Source of the DNA: Streptomyces specialis
GTDB taxonomy: Bacteria > Actinomycetota > Actinomycetes > Streptomycetales > Streptomycetaceae
Direction of reading: 5' to 3'
Length of the DNA: 64,000 bases
Assembly: GCF_001493375.1 (NCBI RefSeq)
Contig: NZ_LN929897.1
Span: 300,974-364,973 of the forward strand
Shown: positions 15,353 through 24,619 of the stretch, piece by piece
Numbering within the stretch: position 1 is the first letter of the stretch
Layout: the number at the start of each line of letters is the position of its first letter
Notes under the pieces: model-generated
Seen by the model: only the letters and a program-made list of their open reading frames with translations
The model's database searches: none
Told to the model about the DNA's origin: nothing
Program-made: the position numbers and the translations under genes

Positions 15353-17095
15353 TCAGCCCGCCCAGCCGTGCTTCGGCGGGTGACGGACCTCCAGCAGCCA
15401 GCCGAGCCGCTCGGTGTCGGTCTCCGTCCAGCCGTCGGGCGGCGCGATCGCGGCCCAGGCGTCGACCGGGTTCGAGCCGTAGCGGTGCCCGTGCGGGGCC
15501 TGCGCCCCGTAGGAGACCGCCATGTCGACCGTCGTCTGCCAGAAGGTGACGAACGGGAACCAGTCGATCGACGACGTCACATCCGGCCCCAGCGGCTCGT
15601 CCATCCACTCCGGGCGCTGGAACAGCAGGCTGGGCGACCACCACACGACCGGGTCCGAGGCGTTCTGGAGGTAGACGATCCGCGGTTCCTCCCACACCTC
15701 CCCGGCCGGGCGCGCCAGGTCCTCCTCGGGGAACTGCGCGAACCGCACATGCCGGCCCTCGTCGTACACCGGCCGCCACACCGGGCTCCCCGGATCGCGG
15801 TTCTCGGTCAGCTCGGAGTGGATCGGGCTGAAGTCGGGCGGTCCGATCATCAGGGCGCCATCGGTCCTGGCAATCATGTCGTCCAGGCCGTCGAACGCCG
15901 ACTCGATCGCCGCGACGGCCAGGCTCTCGCCGAACACCAGCAGCGTCGGCCGCTCGTCCTCCGGCTCCTGCTCCCAGCGCGCGTACACGGCGTCGAAGAG
16001 CGCCTCGGTCGCGGTCCCGGCCTCGTTCCGGTCCACCATGAACGACGCCCAGCTCGGCAGGTAGGAGTACTGCATGGTGACGACGGCGGTGTCGCCGCCG
16101 TTCATGTACTCCAGCGCCTCCACCGTCGTCGGGTTGACCCAGCCGGTGCCGGTGGTGCCGGTGACGGCCAGCACCTCGCGGTCGAAGGCGCCGGTGCGCT
16201 CCAGCTCCCGCACGGCCAGCTCGGCGCCGTCCGCGTAGTCGTCGTAGGCGGCCCGGCCCACATAGGCGCGGATCGGGTCGAGCGCCTCCTCGCCGGTGAA
16301 GTCGGCGATCTCCTCGGCGGAGATCGCGGTGCCGGTGAACGTCCGGCCCTTGTTGCCCAGGTCCTCCCACGAGATCAGCGAGTCGGGGCTGCCGGAGAGC
16401 ATGGGGGAGTAGGGCCGCATCACCCCGGGGTCGGTGCTGCGGTCCTTGGCGGCGGCGATGCGGTCGGCGACCTCCAGGATCCCCCGGTCCCAGACGACGT
16501 CGCGGGTCCCGACGACGACGATGGTGGTGCTCAGCGCCAGCCCGAGGGCGACCGCGACGGGCCAGGGGACGAACCGGTTCAGCAGCCGGGTGAGCAGACG
16601 CGTGCCGAGCCGGATGGACCGGGCCACCACCAGCAGCAGCGCCAGCACCGCCAGGGAGATCAGCGCGATCATCAGCGAGTGCCAGGTGAGCGTGGGCGGC
16701 ATCCCCTGGAGGCGGCGCAGCTCGCGCTGCATGTCGGCGCTGCGGCCCAGCATGAACGCCACGGCGCCCGGGAGCAGCACCAGATACGCCAGCCAGCCGC
16801 GCGCCCGGATCCGTTCGTCCGGCAGCCAGGGGGACAGCAGCCGGAACAGCCAGCTCAGCAGGGCGCCGAGGCCGTAGCCGATGGCGGCGGTGATGCCGCC
16901 GATGGCCCCCTGGTAGTACCAGGGGCGCGGGACGAGGGACGGCGTCAGCGACAGCCAGAAGAAGAAGGTGGCGGCCAGGCAGGCGGTCAGGTCGGGCCAG
17001 CGGCGGACGACCCAGGGGGAGCCGGGCCGCTCCCAGTCCGGCTTGCGGGCCACCGCCACGGCCAGCGCGCGGGCCCGCAGCGCGGTCCGGCGCAC
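15353..17095 (-). CDS. membrane-anchored alpha/beta hydrolase
   Basis: The product has 580 residues. The N-terminal 190 residues contain about five hydrophobic helices (ACLAATFFFWLSLTPSLVP, IGGITAAIGYGLGALLSWLF, LAYLVLLPGAVAFML, LISLAVLALLLVV, VAVALGLALSTTIVVVG). The C-terminal half is an alpha/beta hydrolase-type domain with nucleophile elbow GESLAV. This layout matches the actinobacterial DUF2319-type hydrolases. Substrate is unknown. The GTG at 17095 opens the frame, but the coding sequence upstream (APWPAGAS) also looks protein-like and then runs into a poly-G tract at 17129-17160, so the first residues may be missing. Confidence 0.85.
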   Translation of the reverse strand: MRRTALRARALAVAVARKPDWERPGSPWVVRRWPDLTACLAATFFFWLSLTPSLVPRPWYYQGAIGGITAAIGYGLGALLSWLFRLLSPWLPDERIRARGWLAYLVLLPGAVAFMLGRSADMQRELRRLQGMPPTLTWHSLMIALISLAVLALLLVVARSIRLGTRLLTRLLNRFVPWPVAVALGLALSTTIVVVGTRDVVWDRGILEVADRIAAAKDRSTDPGVMRPYSPMLSGSPDSLISWEDLGNKGRTFTGTAISAEEIADFTGEEALDPIRAYVGRAAYDDYADGAELAVRELERTGAFDREVLAVTGTTGTGWVNPTTVEALEYMNGGDTAVVTMQYSYLPSWASFMVDRNEAGTATEALFDAVYARWEQEPEDERPTLLVFGESLAVAAIESAFDGLDDMIARTDGALMIGPPDFSPIHSELTENRDPGSPVWRPVYDEGRHVRFAQFPEEDLARPAGEVWEEPRIVYLQNASDPVVWWSPSLLFQRPEWMDEPLGPDVTSSIDWFPFVTFWQTTVDMAVSYGAQAPHGHRYGSNPVDAWAAIAPPDGWTETDTERLGWLLEVRHPPKHGWAG

Positions 17096-17128
17096 GGACG
17101 CCCCGGCGGGCCAGGGGGCGGCGGGCGT

Positions 17129-17378
17129 GGCGGGGGGGGGGGGGGCGGGGGGGGGGGGGGCCGCCGCCGGGGGGGCCTTCTCTCATGATACATGCCCCGG
17201 TGCCAGGGAGGAAAAACACGAGCGCGCCCTCTTCCGGGACAGAAAAACATACACAATGGACGCTCCTGCAGTGACACGCTGTTACTATGTTAGTGTATTA
17301 TTTTTTTAAGGAGAGCGGCGCCCCCCGAGGACTACACTATCGTCTTCGTCGGCAGGGTCAGAGGGGTATAAGAGACGG
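17129..17378 (+). other. poly-G tract, AT-rich junk and Nextera read-1 adapter
   Basis: 17129-17160 is G apart from two C. 17180-17317 is AT-rich sequence unlike the rest of the window. 17318-17337 matches the P5 end (CCGAGGACTACAC). TATCGTCT at 17338-17345 is one base from index S503. 17346-17378 is the read-1 adapter and mosaic end. The 444 bases from 17379 to 17822 look genomic but contain no gene that I can support. TAGATT at 17809-17814 may be the fumC -10 element. Confidence 0.92.
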
Positions 17379-17822
17379 CGGTGGGCGTGAGGGCGGTGGC
17401 GGGGGCGGCCGTCCCGCCCCCGGGTGCCGGCACGCCACCGGGCTCCGCACCGGGCCCTGTCTGCTCGCTCACTTCGTCTCCGCCCCATCAGACCCGACCG
17501 CCTGGACCTCACGCTAGGGGATCAGACGCGGACGCGGTGGACGACGTTGCGACCTTGGGTCCTTTCCGTGCTGCCGGGGAGACGTGGAGGGCCGTTCACG
17601 GGGGCGGCCGGTGTGATGTTCGTCATCGCCGGGGCCGGTCCGCCGGCGCCCCGGCACGGTCCACGCCCGCGCGGGTTCCGCGCCGCCGGGCGGGTGGCGC
17701 GAGGTGGCGGACCCGGCGTCTCCCGGCCGGGGCATGCCGGGATCCGGCCGTCCGGCCGGTCCCGTTCCCGCTGGGTCGGCCGGGTGGCCGGGCGGCGGAA
17801 CGCGGCGGGTAGATTCGTGCCC

Positions 17823-19220
17823 ATGAGCAGTGGGACGAACGAATACCGCGTCGAGCACGACTCGATGGGCGAGGTGCGGGTGCCGGCGGACGCCAAGTGG
17901 CGGGCGCAGACCCAGCGGGCCGTGGAGAACTTCCCGATCTCGGGCCAGCGACTGGAGCGGGCCCACATCGCCGCCCTCGCCCGGATCAAGGCGGCGGCAG
18001 CCACCGTCAACGCGCAACTGGGCGTGATCGAGAAGGACATGGCCGACGCCATCGTCGCCGCGGCCGAGGAGGTGGCCGAGGGGCGCTGGGACGAGCACTT
18101 CCCGGTCGACGTCTTCCAGACCGGTTCCGGCACCTCCTCGAACATGAACACCAACGAGGTGCTGGCGACGCTGGCCACCGAGCGCCTCGGCCGCCCGGTC
18201 CACCCCAACGACCACGTCAACGCCAGCCAGTCCTCCAACGACGTCTTCCCCTCCTCCATCCACATCGCGGCCACCGCCGCCGTGACCGGCGAGCTGATCC
18301 CGGCCCTCACGCACCTGGCCGAGTCCCTGGAGCGCAAGGGCGCCGAGTTCGCCGAGGTCGTCAAGTCCGGCCGCACGCACCTGATGGACGCCACCCCGGT
18401 CACCCTGGGCCAGGAGTTCAACGGCTACGCCGCGCAGATCCGTTACGGCGTCGAGCGGCTGACCGCCTCGCTGCCGCGCCTGGCCGAGCTGCCGCTCGGC
18501 GGCACCGCCGTCGGCACCGGGATCAACACCCCGCCCGGCTTCTCCGCCGCCGTCATCGCCGAGGTCGCCCGCGCGACCGGTCTGCCGCTGACCGAGGCCC
18601 GGGACCACTTCGAGGCGCAGGGCGCCCGCGACGGCCTGGTCGAGACGTCCGGCCAGCTCCGGACGGTCGCCGTCTCGCTCACCAAGATCTGCAACGACCT
18701 GCGCTGGATGTCCTCCGGACCGCGCACCGGCCTCGCCGAGATCGCCCTGCCGGACCTCCAGCCCGGCTCCTCGATCATGCCCGGCAAGGTCAACCCGGTG
18801 ATCCCGGAGGCCGTGCTGATGGTCGCCGCCCAGGTCACCGGCAACGACGCCACCGTCGCCACGGCCGGCGCCTCCGGCAACTTCGAGCTGAACGTGATGC
18901 TCCCGGTCATCGCGAAGAACCTGCTGGAGTCCATCCGGCTGCTGGCCAACGCCTCCCGCCTGCTCGCCGACCGCACCGTGGACGGCGTCACCGCGAACGT
19001 CGAACGCGCCCGCGAGTACGCGGAGTCGTCGCCGTCGGTCGTGACCCCCCTCAACCGCTACATCGGGTACGAGGAGGCCGCCAAGGTCGCCAAGCGGGCC
19101 CTCGCCGAGCGCAGGACCATCCGCGAGACGGTCCTCGACGGCGGGTACGTCGAGCGCGGCGACCTGACCCTGGAGCAGCTCGACGAGGCCCTGGACGTGC
19201 TGCGCATGACGCGCCCCTGA
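17823..19220 (+). CDS. fumC: class II fumarate hydratase
   Basis: This enzyme reversibly hydrates fumarate to L-malate in the citric acid cycle and needs no metal cluster. It has 465 residues, the usual length. Motifs are FQTGSGTSSNMNTNEV, HPNDHVNASQSSND, SGRTHLMDATPVTLGQE (catalytic His), and the signature loop GSSIMPGKVNP with the catalytic Ser. ATG 17823 matches the family start. It is not in an operon: the left side is an assembly junction and the next gene appears to have its own promoter. Confidence 0.96.
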   Translation: MSSGTNEYRVEHDSMGEVRVPADAKWRAQTQRAVENFPISGQRLERAHIAALARIKAAAATVNAQLGVIEKDMADAIVAAAEEVAEGRWDEHFPVDVFQTGSGTSSNMNTNEVLATLATERLGRPVHPNDHVNASQSSNDVFPSSIHIAATAAVTGELIPALTHLAESLERKGAEFAEVVKSGRTHLMDATPVTLGQEFNGYAAQIRYGVERLTASLPRLAELPLGGTAVGTGINTPPGFSAAVIAEVARATGLPLTEARDHFEAQGARDGLVETSGQLRTVAVSLTKICNDLRWMSSGPRTGLAEIALPDLQPGSSIMPGKVNPVIPEAVLMVAAQVTGNDATVATAGASGNFELNVMLPVIAKNLLESIRLLANASRLLADRTVDGVTANVERAREYAESSPSVVTPLNRYIGYEEAAKVAKRALAERRTIRETVLDGGYVERGDLTLEQLDEALDVLRMTRP

Positions 19221-19274
19221 ACGCCCCGAGCGCACGTCACACCCGGATGCGCCCGCTGTCCGCGTCGGCCCGAA

Positions 19275-19280
19275 TACCAT
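19275..19280 (+). promoter_or_regulatory. -10-like TACCAT placing transcription start at the DUF402 ATG
   Basis: TACCAT ends 6 bases before ATG 19287, so transcription would begin at or next to the start codon and give a leaderless mRNA. No clear -35 box and no ribosome-binding site is visible. Confidence 0.4.
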
Positions 19281-19286
19281 GTGTAG

Positions 19287-20015
19287 ATGACAACGGGAAA
19301 AGACACGAGCGGCGGTGCGCATCCGTGGCGGCCCGGTGACCACATCCTGTGGCGTTACCGGGCGAACGGCTCCCGTGGCCTGAGCGATTTCCACATCTGC
19401 CGGCCCGTCACCGTTGTGCGGGACACGCCCGAGATGCTGGCCGTCTGGATGGCGCCGGGTACCGAGTGCATCAAGCCGGAGCTGGCCGACGGTACCCCCA
19501 TCCACCAGGAGCCGCTGGCGACCCGCTACACCAAGCCCCGCACCACCGTCCGCTCCCGCTGGTTCGGCGCGGGCGTGCTCAAGCTGGCGGCTCCGGGCCT
19601 CCCGTGGTCCGTGTGGCTTTTCTGGGACCGGGGCTGGCGCTTCAAGAACTGGTACGTCAATCTTGAAGAGCCCCGGAGCCGCTGGTCGGGCGGGGTGGAT
19701 TCCGAGGATCACTTCCTCGACATCGCGGTCTATCCCGACCGGAGCTGGGAGTGGCGGGACGAGGACGAATTCGCCCAGGCGCAGCAGGCCGGGCTGCTGG
19801 ACGCCGGACAGGCGGAGCGGATCCGCGCGGCCGGCCGGGAGGCGACCCGGCTGATCCGCGCGTGGGGCCGGCCGTTCTGCGAGAACTGGGCGTCCTGGCG
19901 GCCCGACCCGCGCTGGCGCACCCCGCAGTTGCCGGCCGACTGGGCCCGGCCCGCGACCGTCGTCGCCACCGCGCCGGGGGCACATCGCCTGCCGGATCAC
20001 CCGAGAGCCTCTTGA
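19287..20015 (+). CDS. DUF402 family protein
   Basis: The product has 242 residues. The body matches streptomycete DUF402 proteins: WRPGDHILWRYRANG, TPEMLAVWMAPGT, PWSVWLFWDRGWRFKNWYVNLE and a C-terminal WASWRPDPRWRTPQLP. Relatives include nucleoside di/triphosphate phosphatases, with acidic residues such as EDHFLDIAVYPD positioned as metal ligands. That activity here is inference. The last 20 residues (about PATVVATAPGAHRL) diverge from what I expect of the family and lie 40 bases before an adapter, so the C-terminus may be distorted. Confidence 0.85.
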   Translation: MTTGKDTSGGAHPWRPGDHILWRYRANGSRGLSDFHICRPVTVVRDTPEMLAVWMAPGTECIKPELADGTPIHQEPLATRYTKPRTTVRSRWFGAGVLKLAAPGLPWSVWLFWDRGWRFKNWYVNLEEPRSRWSGGVDSEDHFLDIAVYPDRSWEWRDEDEFAQAQQAGLLDAGQAERIRAAGREATRLIRAWGRPFCENWASWRPDPRWRTPQLPADWARPATVVATAPGAHRLPDHPRAS

Positions 20016-20056
20016 TAGCCCCCCTGGCACCAAACGTAGGATCGACCCCCACGACC

Positions 20057-20308
20057 CTGTCTCTCATGCCCATCTGAAGCTGCCGACCAACAGGCTAATG
20101 AGTACCACGGCTCTCTCCGCCGTCTAACACACGACATCAGCACATACACCTACCTGTACAGCCCAACACAGCGCGCTGGATAGTATGCGTATGTCCACAC
20201 TGAGTGTCACGGCTAATGTGCCCTGCTTCTATTTATATTTACTACGGTCGGCCCCCCTACTGTCCCCACTATCCTTTCCCCCGCCCGCTTCAGATGTCTA
20301 TAGGACAC
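20057..20308 (+). other. two Nextera adapters flanking AT-rich junk
   Basis: 20057-20089 is an i5-side adapter (CTGTCTCTCATGCCCATCTG). 20090-20097 (ACAGGCTA) matches the S503 complement at 6 of 8 bases. 20098-20130 is a degraded P5 tail. 20131-20287 is AT-rich sequence of no recognisable origin. 20292-20308 is an opposite-facing mosaic end (AGATGTCTATAGGACAC). No gene is supported here. Confidence 0.93.
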
Positions 20309-20368
20309 CGGTACCCGACAACGCCCCCGCCCCGCACGCCAGTTCCCCGCCTGGATGGACAGCCCCTC

Positions 20369-22231
20369 GTGACGGACCCGACCCCATCGCAGCCCGTGGC
20401 TCGCACGGCGGACGTACCCGCGTTCGCCGAGAGCTCCGCGCTGCCGCACGCTCGCTCCGAGCCCGATTCCGTGGAGCACCCGCCCGTCCGCCCGGCGAGG
20501 GGCGGCGAGGGACTCAACGGCGGGATGCCCGAGACAGACCGGCTGCGGTTCGTGGGGGCGGCCACACGCCGGATCGCGCGGGGCATCGATCTGGACGAGA
20601 TCGTGCTCGGTCTGTGCCGGGCCGCGGTGCCGACGTTCTCCGACGCGATCCTCGTCTACCTGCGGGATCCGCTGCCGGTCGGCGACGAGCAGCCGGTCAC
20701 GCCGTGGGTGCTGCGGCTGCGCCGCACCGACCGCATCCCCGAGGCGCTGACCCTCGGCACCCTGGGCGACCTGCGCACCGACGGGTCGGGCCCGTTGCAG
20801 GCGCTGCTGATCGACGCGACGCCCCGGGTGGAGGTGCGCGGGAACGGGCCGCTGGCCGAGGTGATGCGCGGGGTGCGGCCGGTGTTCACCGAGTCGCAGG
20901 TGCCCAGGGCGGCGCTGCGCGAGCTGACCGGCGCGCTGTGCCCGCCGGACGACCACCGGGCGATTGTCGCCCCGTTGCGCGGCCGGCGCCGGGTCATCGG
21001 CGCGGCGGTGTTCCTGCGGGAGCCGCACCGCGAGCCGTTCGAGCACGAGGACCTCCAGGTCGCCCAGCAGTTGGCGACGCACTCCGCGCTCGGTGTCGAC
21101 AAGGCGATGCTGTACGGGCGGGAGGCGTCCATCGCGGACGAGTTGCAGCGCACGATGCTGCCGGACGACCTGCCGCAGGTCACCGGGGTGCGGCTGGCGA
21201 GCCGTTATCTCCCGGCGGCGCAGTCGGCGCGCGTCGGCGGCGACTGGTACGACGCGATCCCGCTGCCGGGCAGCCGGGTCGCGCTGGTCGTCGGTGATGT
21301 GATGGGTCATTCGACGACCTCGGCCGCGATCATGGGGCAGTTGCGGACGACGGTGCAGACGCTGGCCGGTCTGGATCTGCCGCCGCAGGAGGTGCTGCAC
21401 CACCTGGACGAGCAGGCGCAGCGTCTTGGCACCGACCGGATGGCGACCTGCCTGTACGCGGTGTACGACCCGGTCGAGCACCGCATCACGGCGGCCAACG
21501 CGGGTCATCCGCCGCCGGTGCTGCTCCACACCGACGGCTCGACCGAGTTGGTGGACCTGCCGCCCAACGCGCCGATCGGCGTGGGCGGTGTGGACTTCGA
21601 GACGGTGGAGGTCGCCGCCCCGGCCGGGGCCACCCTGGTGCTGTACACGGACGGTCTGGTGGAGTCGCGGACCCGCGACGTGTGGACCGGGGTCGAGCAT
21701 CTGCGGGAGAAGCTGACGGAGGTCTCGCGGCTGACCCGCCCGGACGCCGCGGCCCCGCTGGAGCCGCTGTGCGACGAGGTGCTGGACATCGTCGGCCCCG
21801 GCGACCGGGACGACGACATCGCGCTGCTGGCCGCCCGGTTCGAGGGCATCGCGCCCGACAACGTCGCGTACTGCCGCCTCGACCCGCGCGCCGAGTCGGT
21901 GCGCGAGGCGCGTCGCCTGGTCCGCGAGAGCCTGACGCGCTGGGAGCTGCTGGAGCTGGAGGACTCGGTCGAGCTGCTGGTCAGCGAGGTCGTCACCAAC
22001 GCCGTGCGGTACGCGGAACGGCCCGTGTCCGTACGGCTGTTGCGCACCGACGCGTTGCGCTGCGAAGTCGGCGACGACGTACCGCAGTTGCCGCGGCTGC
22101 GGCAGGCCGGGCCGGCGGACGAGGGCGGGCGCGGCCTGTACCTCGTGCAGCGGCTGGCCCGTGAGTGGGGCGCGACGCGGCTGAGCACCGGAAAGCTGGT
22201 CTGGTTCGAGATGGCGCTGCCCACCTCCTAG
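20369..22231 (+). CDS. SpoIIE-type PP2C phosphatase with GAF and HATPase domains
   Basis: The product has 620 residues from GTG 20369. A linker of about 60 residues is followed by a GAF-like sensor (residues about 65-240), a SpoIIE/PP2C phosphatase (about 255-450: GGDWYDAIPL, VGDVMGHS, NAGHPPPVLL, LYTDGLVE, DDIALLAAR), then an anti-sigma-factor-type HATPase (about 475-615: SELVTNAVRYA, DEGGRGLYLV). Such proteins both phosphorylate and dephosphorylate anti-sigma-factor antagonists, controlling alternative sigma factors. The N-terminus could begin earlier, since the frame is open back to the adapter junction at 20308. Confidence 0.9.
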   Translation: MTDPTPSQPVARTADVPAFAESSALPHARSEPDSVEHPPVRPARGGEGLNGGMPETDRLRFVGAATRRIARGIDLDEIVLGLCRAAVPTFSDAILVYLRDPLPVGDEQPVTPWVLRLRRTDRIPEALTLGTLGDLRTDGSGPLQALLIDATPRVEVRGNGPLAEVMRGVRPVFTESQVPRAALRELTGALCPPDDHRAIVAPLRGRRRVIGAAVFLREPHREPFEHEDLQVAQQLATHSALGVDKAMLYGREASIADELQRTMLPDDLPQVTGVRLASRYLPAAQSARVGGDWYDAIPLPGSRVALVVGDVMGHSTTSAAIMGQLRTTVQTLAGLDLPPQEVLHHLDEQAQRLGTDRMATCLYAVYDPVEHRITAANAGHPPPVLLHTDGSTELVDLPPNAPIGVGGVDFETVEVAAPAGATLVLYTDGLVESRTRDVWTGVEHLREKLTEVSRLTRPDAAAPLEPLCDEVLDIVGPGDRDDDIALLAARFEGIAPDNVAYCRLDPRAESVREARRLVRESLTRWELLELEDSVELLVSEVVTNAVRYAERPVSVRLLRTDALRCEVGDDVPQLPRLRQAGPADEGGRGLYLVQRLAREWGATRLSTGKLVWFEMALPTS

Positions 22232-22232
22232 T

Positions 22233-22258
22233 CGCGATGTATCGCGTGTCTGTAGGCT
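22233..22258 (+). promoter_or_regulatory. palindrome CGCGAT-GT-ATCGCG and -10 box of the DUF1707 gene
   Basis: A perfect 14-bp palindrome (22233-22246) lies just upstream of TAGGCT (22253-22258), which ends 6 bases before GTG 22265. The geometry suggests a leaderless transcript with an operator at the -35 position. The regulator is unknown. Confidence 0.45.
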
Positions 22259-22264
22259 GGGCGT

Positions 22265-22921
22265 GTGAGCGCTGAGAATCCGCCCGCCGTGCCGCTGGAC
22301 AAGCAGCCGGTCGTCCGGGCTTCCGACGCGGACCGTGACCGGATCGCCGACATCCTGCGCGAGGCGCTGGCCGAGGGGCGGCTGGACCCCGAGGAGCACG
22401 CCGAGCGGGTCGAGGCGGCGTACCGGGCCAAGACCTTCGCCGAGCTGGAGCCGCTGATCCAGGACCTCCCGGCCGGGCAGCGGCCCTTGGCGCCTGCCGC
22501 GGTGCCCGCGCCGGGCCCCGCCTCGGGGCGCGGCGGGCACGGTCTGAAGGTGGCCAACGCGAAGAACGTGGTGGCCGTCTTCAGCGGTGCCGGCCGGCAG
22601 GGACGCTGGCGGGTGGGCGCCAGGATCAACGTGACAGCCGTCTTCGGCGGCGTCGAACTGGACCTGACCGAGGCGATCTTCGAGCAGCAGTACGTGGTGA
22701 TCAACGTCACCGCGGTCTGCGGCGGAGTGGAGATCAAGGTCCCGGAGAACGTGAGCCTGCGCAGCGGCGGCAGCGGTGTCATGGGCGGTTTCGAGGTGCG
22801 GGAGTCCGAGTCCGCCGACCCCGGCGCCCCGGTCGTGCTGGTGCGCGGAGTGGCGGTCTGGGGCGGCGTCGAGGCCAAGCCGGTGCCGGGGAAACGGGTG
22901 CGTGACCTGCGGGACGGATGA
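22265..22921 (+). CDS. DUF1707 protein with LiaF-like C-terminal domain
   Basis: The product has 218 residues. The N-terminal DUF1707 domain (residues about 18-72) shows VRASDADRDRIADILREALAEGRLDPEEHAERVEAAYRA without a membrane helix after it. The C-terminal half has repeated beta-strand motifs (INVTAVFGGVELDL, INVTAVCGGVEIKVP, VRGVAVWGGVEAKP) like LiaF cell-envelope stress proteins. It may monitor envelope stress, by analogy only. It starts 33 bases after the SpoIIE gene with its own -10 box. Confidence 0.85.
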   Translation: MSAENPPAVPLDKQPVVRASDADRDRIADILREALAEGRLDPEEHAERVEAAYRAKTFAELEPLIQDLPAGQRPLAPAAVPAPGPASGRGGHGLKVANAKNVVAVFSGAGRQGRWRVGARINVTAVFGGVELDLTEAIFEQQYVVINVTAVCGGVEIKVPENVSLRSGGSGVMGGFEVRESESADPGAPVVLVRGVAVWGGVEAKPVPGKRVRDLRDG

Positions 22922-23106
22922 CCGGAACGGCTGATCCGGCGGGCTGCGTTGTCGCTCCGTGCATAAGCGTGCGCACAGCGGGTAGGGCTCGGGGGACCGT
23001 CACTCGTATGGCCGCATGGCGGAAAGGGTGATCTGCGGCATCCCCTTTGTCGGGTGAGGGTCCATCAGCGAAAGCGACCCCCGGTAGCCGTCGTCAGGAG
23101 TTGACC

Positions 23107-23472
23107 GTGCTGCAATCGTCACCGCCCCAGGAGTCCCAGTGGTCTCCGCCCGTTCCTGCCACGCGCAGTTCGAGAGATCTGGGTGGACCCTGGCACTCGG
23201 AGGCCGCCTGCCGGCGGGATGAGGCGGGGCTGTTCTTCGCCCCGTCCCAGGAGCCCACCGCGGCCAGGCTGTCCCGTGAGCAGGCGGCCAAGTCGGTGTG
23301 TGCCAGGTGCCCGGTGCTGCTGGAGTGCCGGGAGCACGCGCTGCTCCAGCCCGAGCCGTACGGCGTGTGGGGCGGTCTGACGGCCGCCGAGCGCCGTGTG
23401 GTCCTCAGCCGCAGGCGGCGCCGTGAGGCGGCCTCCGGCGGCCGGCCGGCGGACATGGGCCGTATCGCGTGA
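23107..23472 (+). CDS. WhiB-like Fe-S transcriptional regulator
   Basis: The product has 121 residues. The WhiB domain (residues about 20-100) contains the four iron-sulphur Cys (AACRRDE, CARCPVLLEC) and the GVWGGLTAAERR turn. A basic C-terminal tail (LSRRRRREAA) suits DNA binding. GTG 23107 is chosen because AGGAG at 23096-23100 is correctly spaced. WhiB-like proteins carry a 4Fe-4S cluster and partner with the primary sigma factor. Position next to glpX matches wblI of S. coelicolor from memory, but orthology was not tested. It is convergent with glpX. Confidence 0.9.
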   Translation: MLQSSPPQESQWSPPVPATRSSRDLGGPWHSEAACRRDEAGLFFAPSQEPTAARLSREQAAKSVCARCPVLLECREHALLQPEPYGVWGGLTAAERRVVLSRRRRREAASGGRPADMGRIA

Positions 23473-23494
23473 GACCGCGGGCCCGCGGGTGCCC

Positions 23495-23536
23495 GCCCCG
23501 CTCCCCAGCCGGCCGCGACGGGCTGGGGAGCGGGGC
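23495..23536. terminator. bidirectional terminator between whiB-like gene and glpX
   Basis: GCCCCGCTCCCCAGCC (23495-23510) and GGCTGGGGAGCGGGGC (23521-23536) form a perfect 16-bp stem with a 10-base loop, placed between two convergent genes. Confidence 0.85.
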
Positions 23537-23587
23537 TTCCGCCGGGTCCGGCGGGTGAGCCCCGCCGGGTGCGCCGAGCGGTGAGTC

Positions 23588-24619
23588 CTACTGCCCGCGG
23601 TCGAAGTCGATCGCGCTGTAGGCGCGGAGCTTGGTGAGGCGGTGCGTCGAGTCGATCTGGCGGATCGTGCCGGAGCGGGAGCGGACCACCAGCGACTGCG
23701 TCGTGGCCGTCTCCGCGCGGTAGCGCACGCCGCGCAGCAGTTCGCCGTCGGTGATGCCGGTGGCGACGAAGAAGACGTTCTCGCCGCGGACCAGGTCGTC
23801 GGTGTGCAGGACCCGGCCGAGGTCGTGGCCCGCGTCGAGCGCGGCCTGCCGTTCGGCGTCGTCCTTGGGCCACAGCTTGCCCTGGATCGTGCCGCCCAGA
23901 CACTTGATGGCGCAGGCCGCGATGATGCCCTCGGGCGTGCCGCCGATGCCCAGGAGCAGGTCCACGCCGGTGCCGTCGCGCACGCTCATGATCGCGCCGG
24001 CCACGTCGCCGTCCGAGATGAACTTGATGCGGGCGCCGCTCTCCCGCACCTCCTTGACCAGGTTGGAGTGGCGCGGCCGGTCCAGGATGCAGACGGTCAC
24101 GTCGGCCGGTGAGCCGCCCTTCGCCTTGGCCACCCGCCGGATGTTGACGGCGGGCGGCGCGTCGATGTCGACGTAGTCCGCGGCCTCGGGACCGGTCGCC
24201 AGCTTGTCCATGTAGAAGACGGCGCTCGGGTCGAACATGGCGCCGCGTTCGGCGACGGCGAGCACGGAGACCGCGTTGCCCATGCCCTTGGCGGTGAGCG
24301 TGGTCCCGTCCACCGGGTCCACGGCCACGTCGCACTCGGGGCCCGAACCGTCGCCCACGCGCTCGCCGTTGTACAGCATGGGCGCGTCGTCCTTCTCCCC
24401 CTCGCCGATGACGACGACACCGTTCATCGAGACGGTCGAGATGAGGGTGCGCATGGCCCGGACGGCCGCGCCGTCCGCTCCGTTCTTGTCGCCGCGCCCG
24501 ACCCAGCGGCCGGAGGCGAGGGCGCCGGCCTCGGTGACCCGGACCAGTTCCAGGGCCAGGTTGCGGTCGGGGTTCTCGGGGGCGACGTTCAGCGGGTGCG
24601 GAAGGTGGTGATCAGTCAT
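23588..24619 (-). CDS. glpX: class II fructose-1,6-bisphosphatase
   Basis: This gluconeogenic enzyme hydrolyses fructose 1,6-bisphosphate to fructose 6-phosphate. It has 343 residues. Motifs are the metal site around GEGEKDDAPMLYNGE, DVAVDPVDGTTLTAKG, and GIGGTPEGIIAACAIKCLGG. ATG 24619 (MTDHHLPHPL) is preceded on the minus strand by AAAGG. The frame stays open far upstream (to 25342), but that extension overlaps the divergent DUF4245 gene and is not real. The gene is usual as the only FBPase in actinobacteria. Confidence 0.95.
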   Translation of the reverse strand: MTDHHLPHPLNVAPENPDRNLALELVRVTEAGALASGRWVGRGDKNGADGAAVRAMRTLISTVSMNGVVVIGEGEKDDAPMLYNGERVGDGSGPECDVAVDPVDGTTLTAKGMGNAVSVLAVAERGAMFDPSAVFYMDKLATGPEAADYVDIDAPPAVNIRRVAKAKGGSPADVTVCILDRPRHSNLVKEVRESGARIKFISDGDVAGAIMSVRDGTGVDLLLGIGGTPEGIIAACAIKCLGGTIQGKLWPKDDAERQAALDAGHDLGRVLHTDDLVRGENVFFVATGITDGELLRGVRYRAETATTQSLVVRSRSGTIRQIDSTHRLTKLRAYSAIDFDRGQ

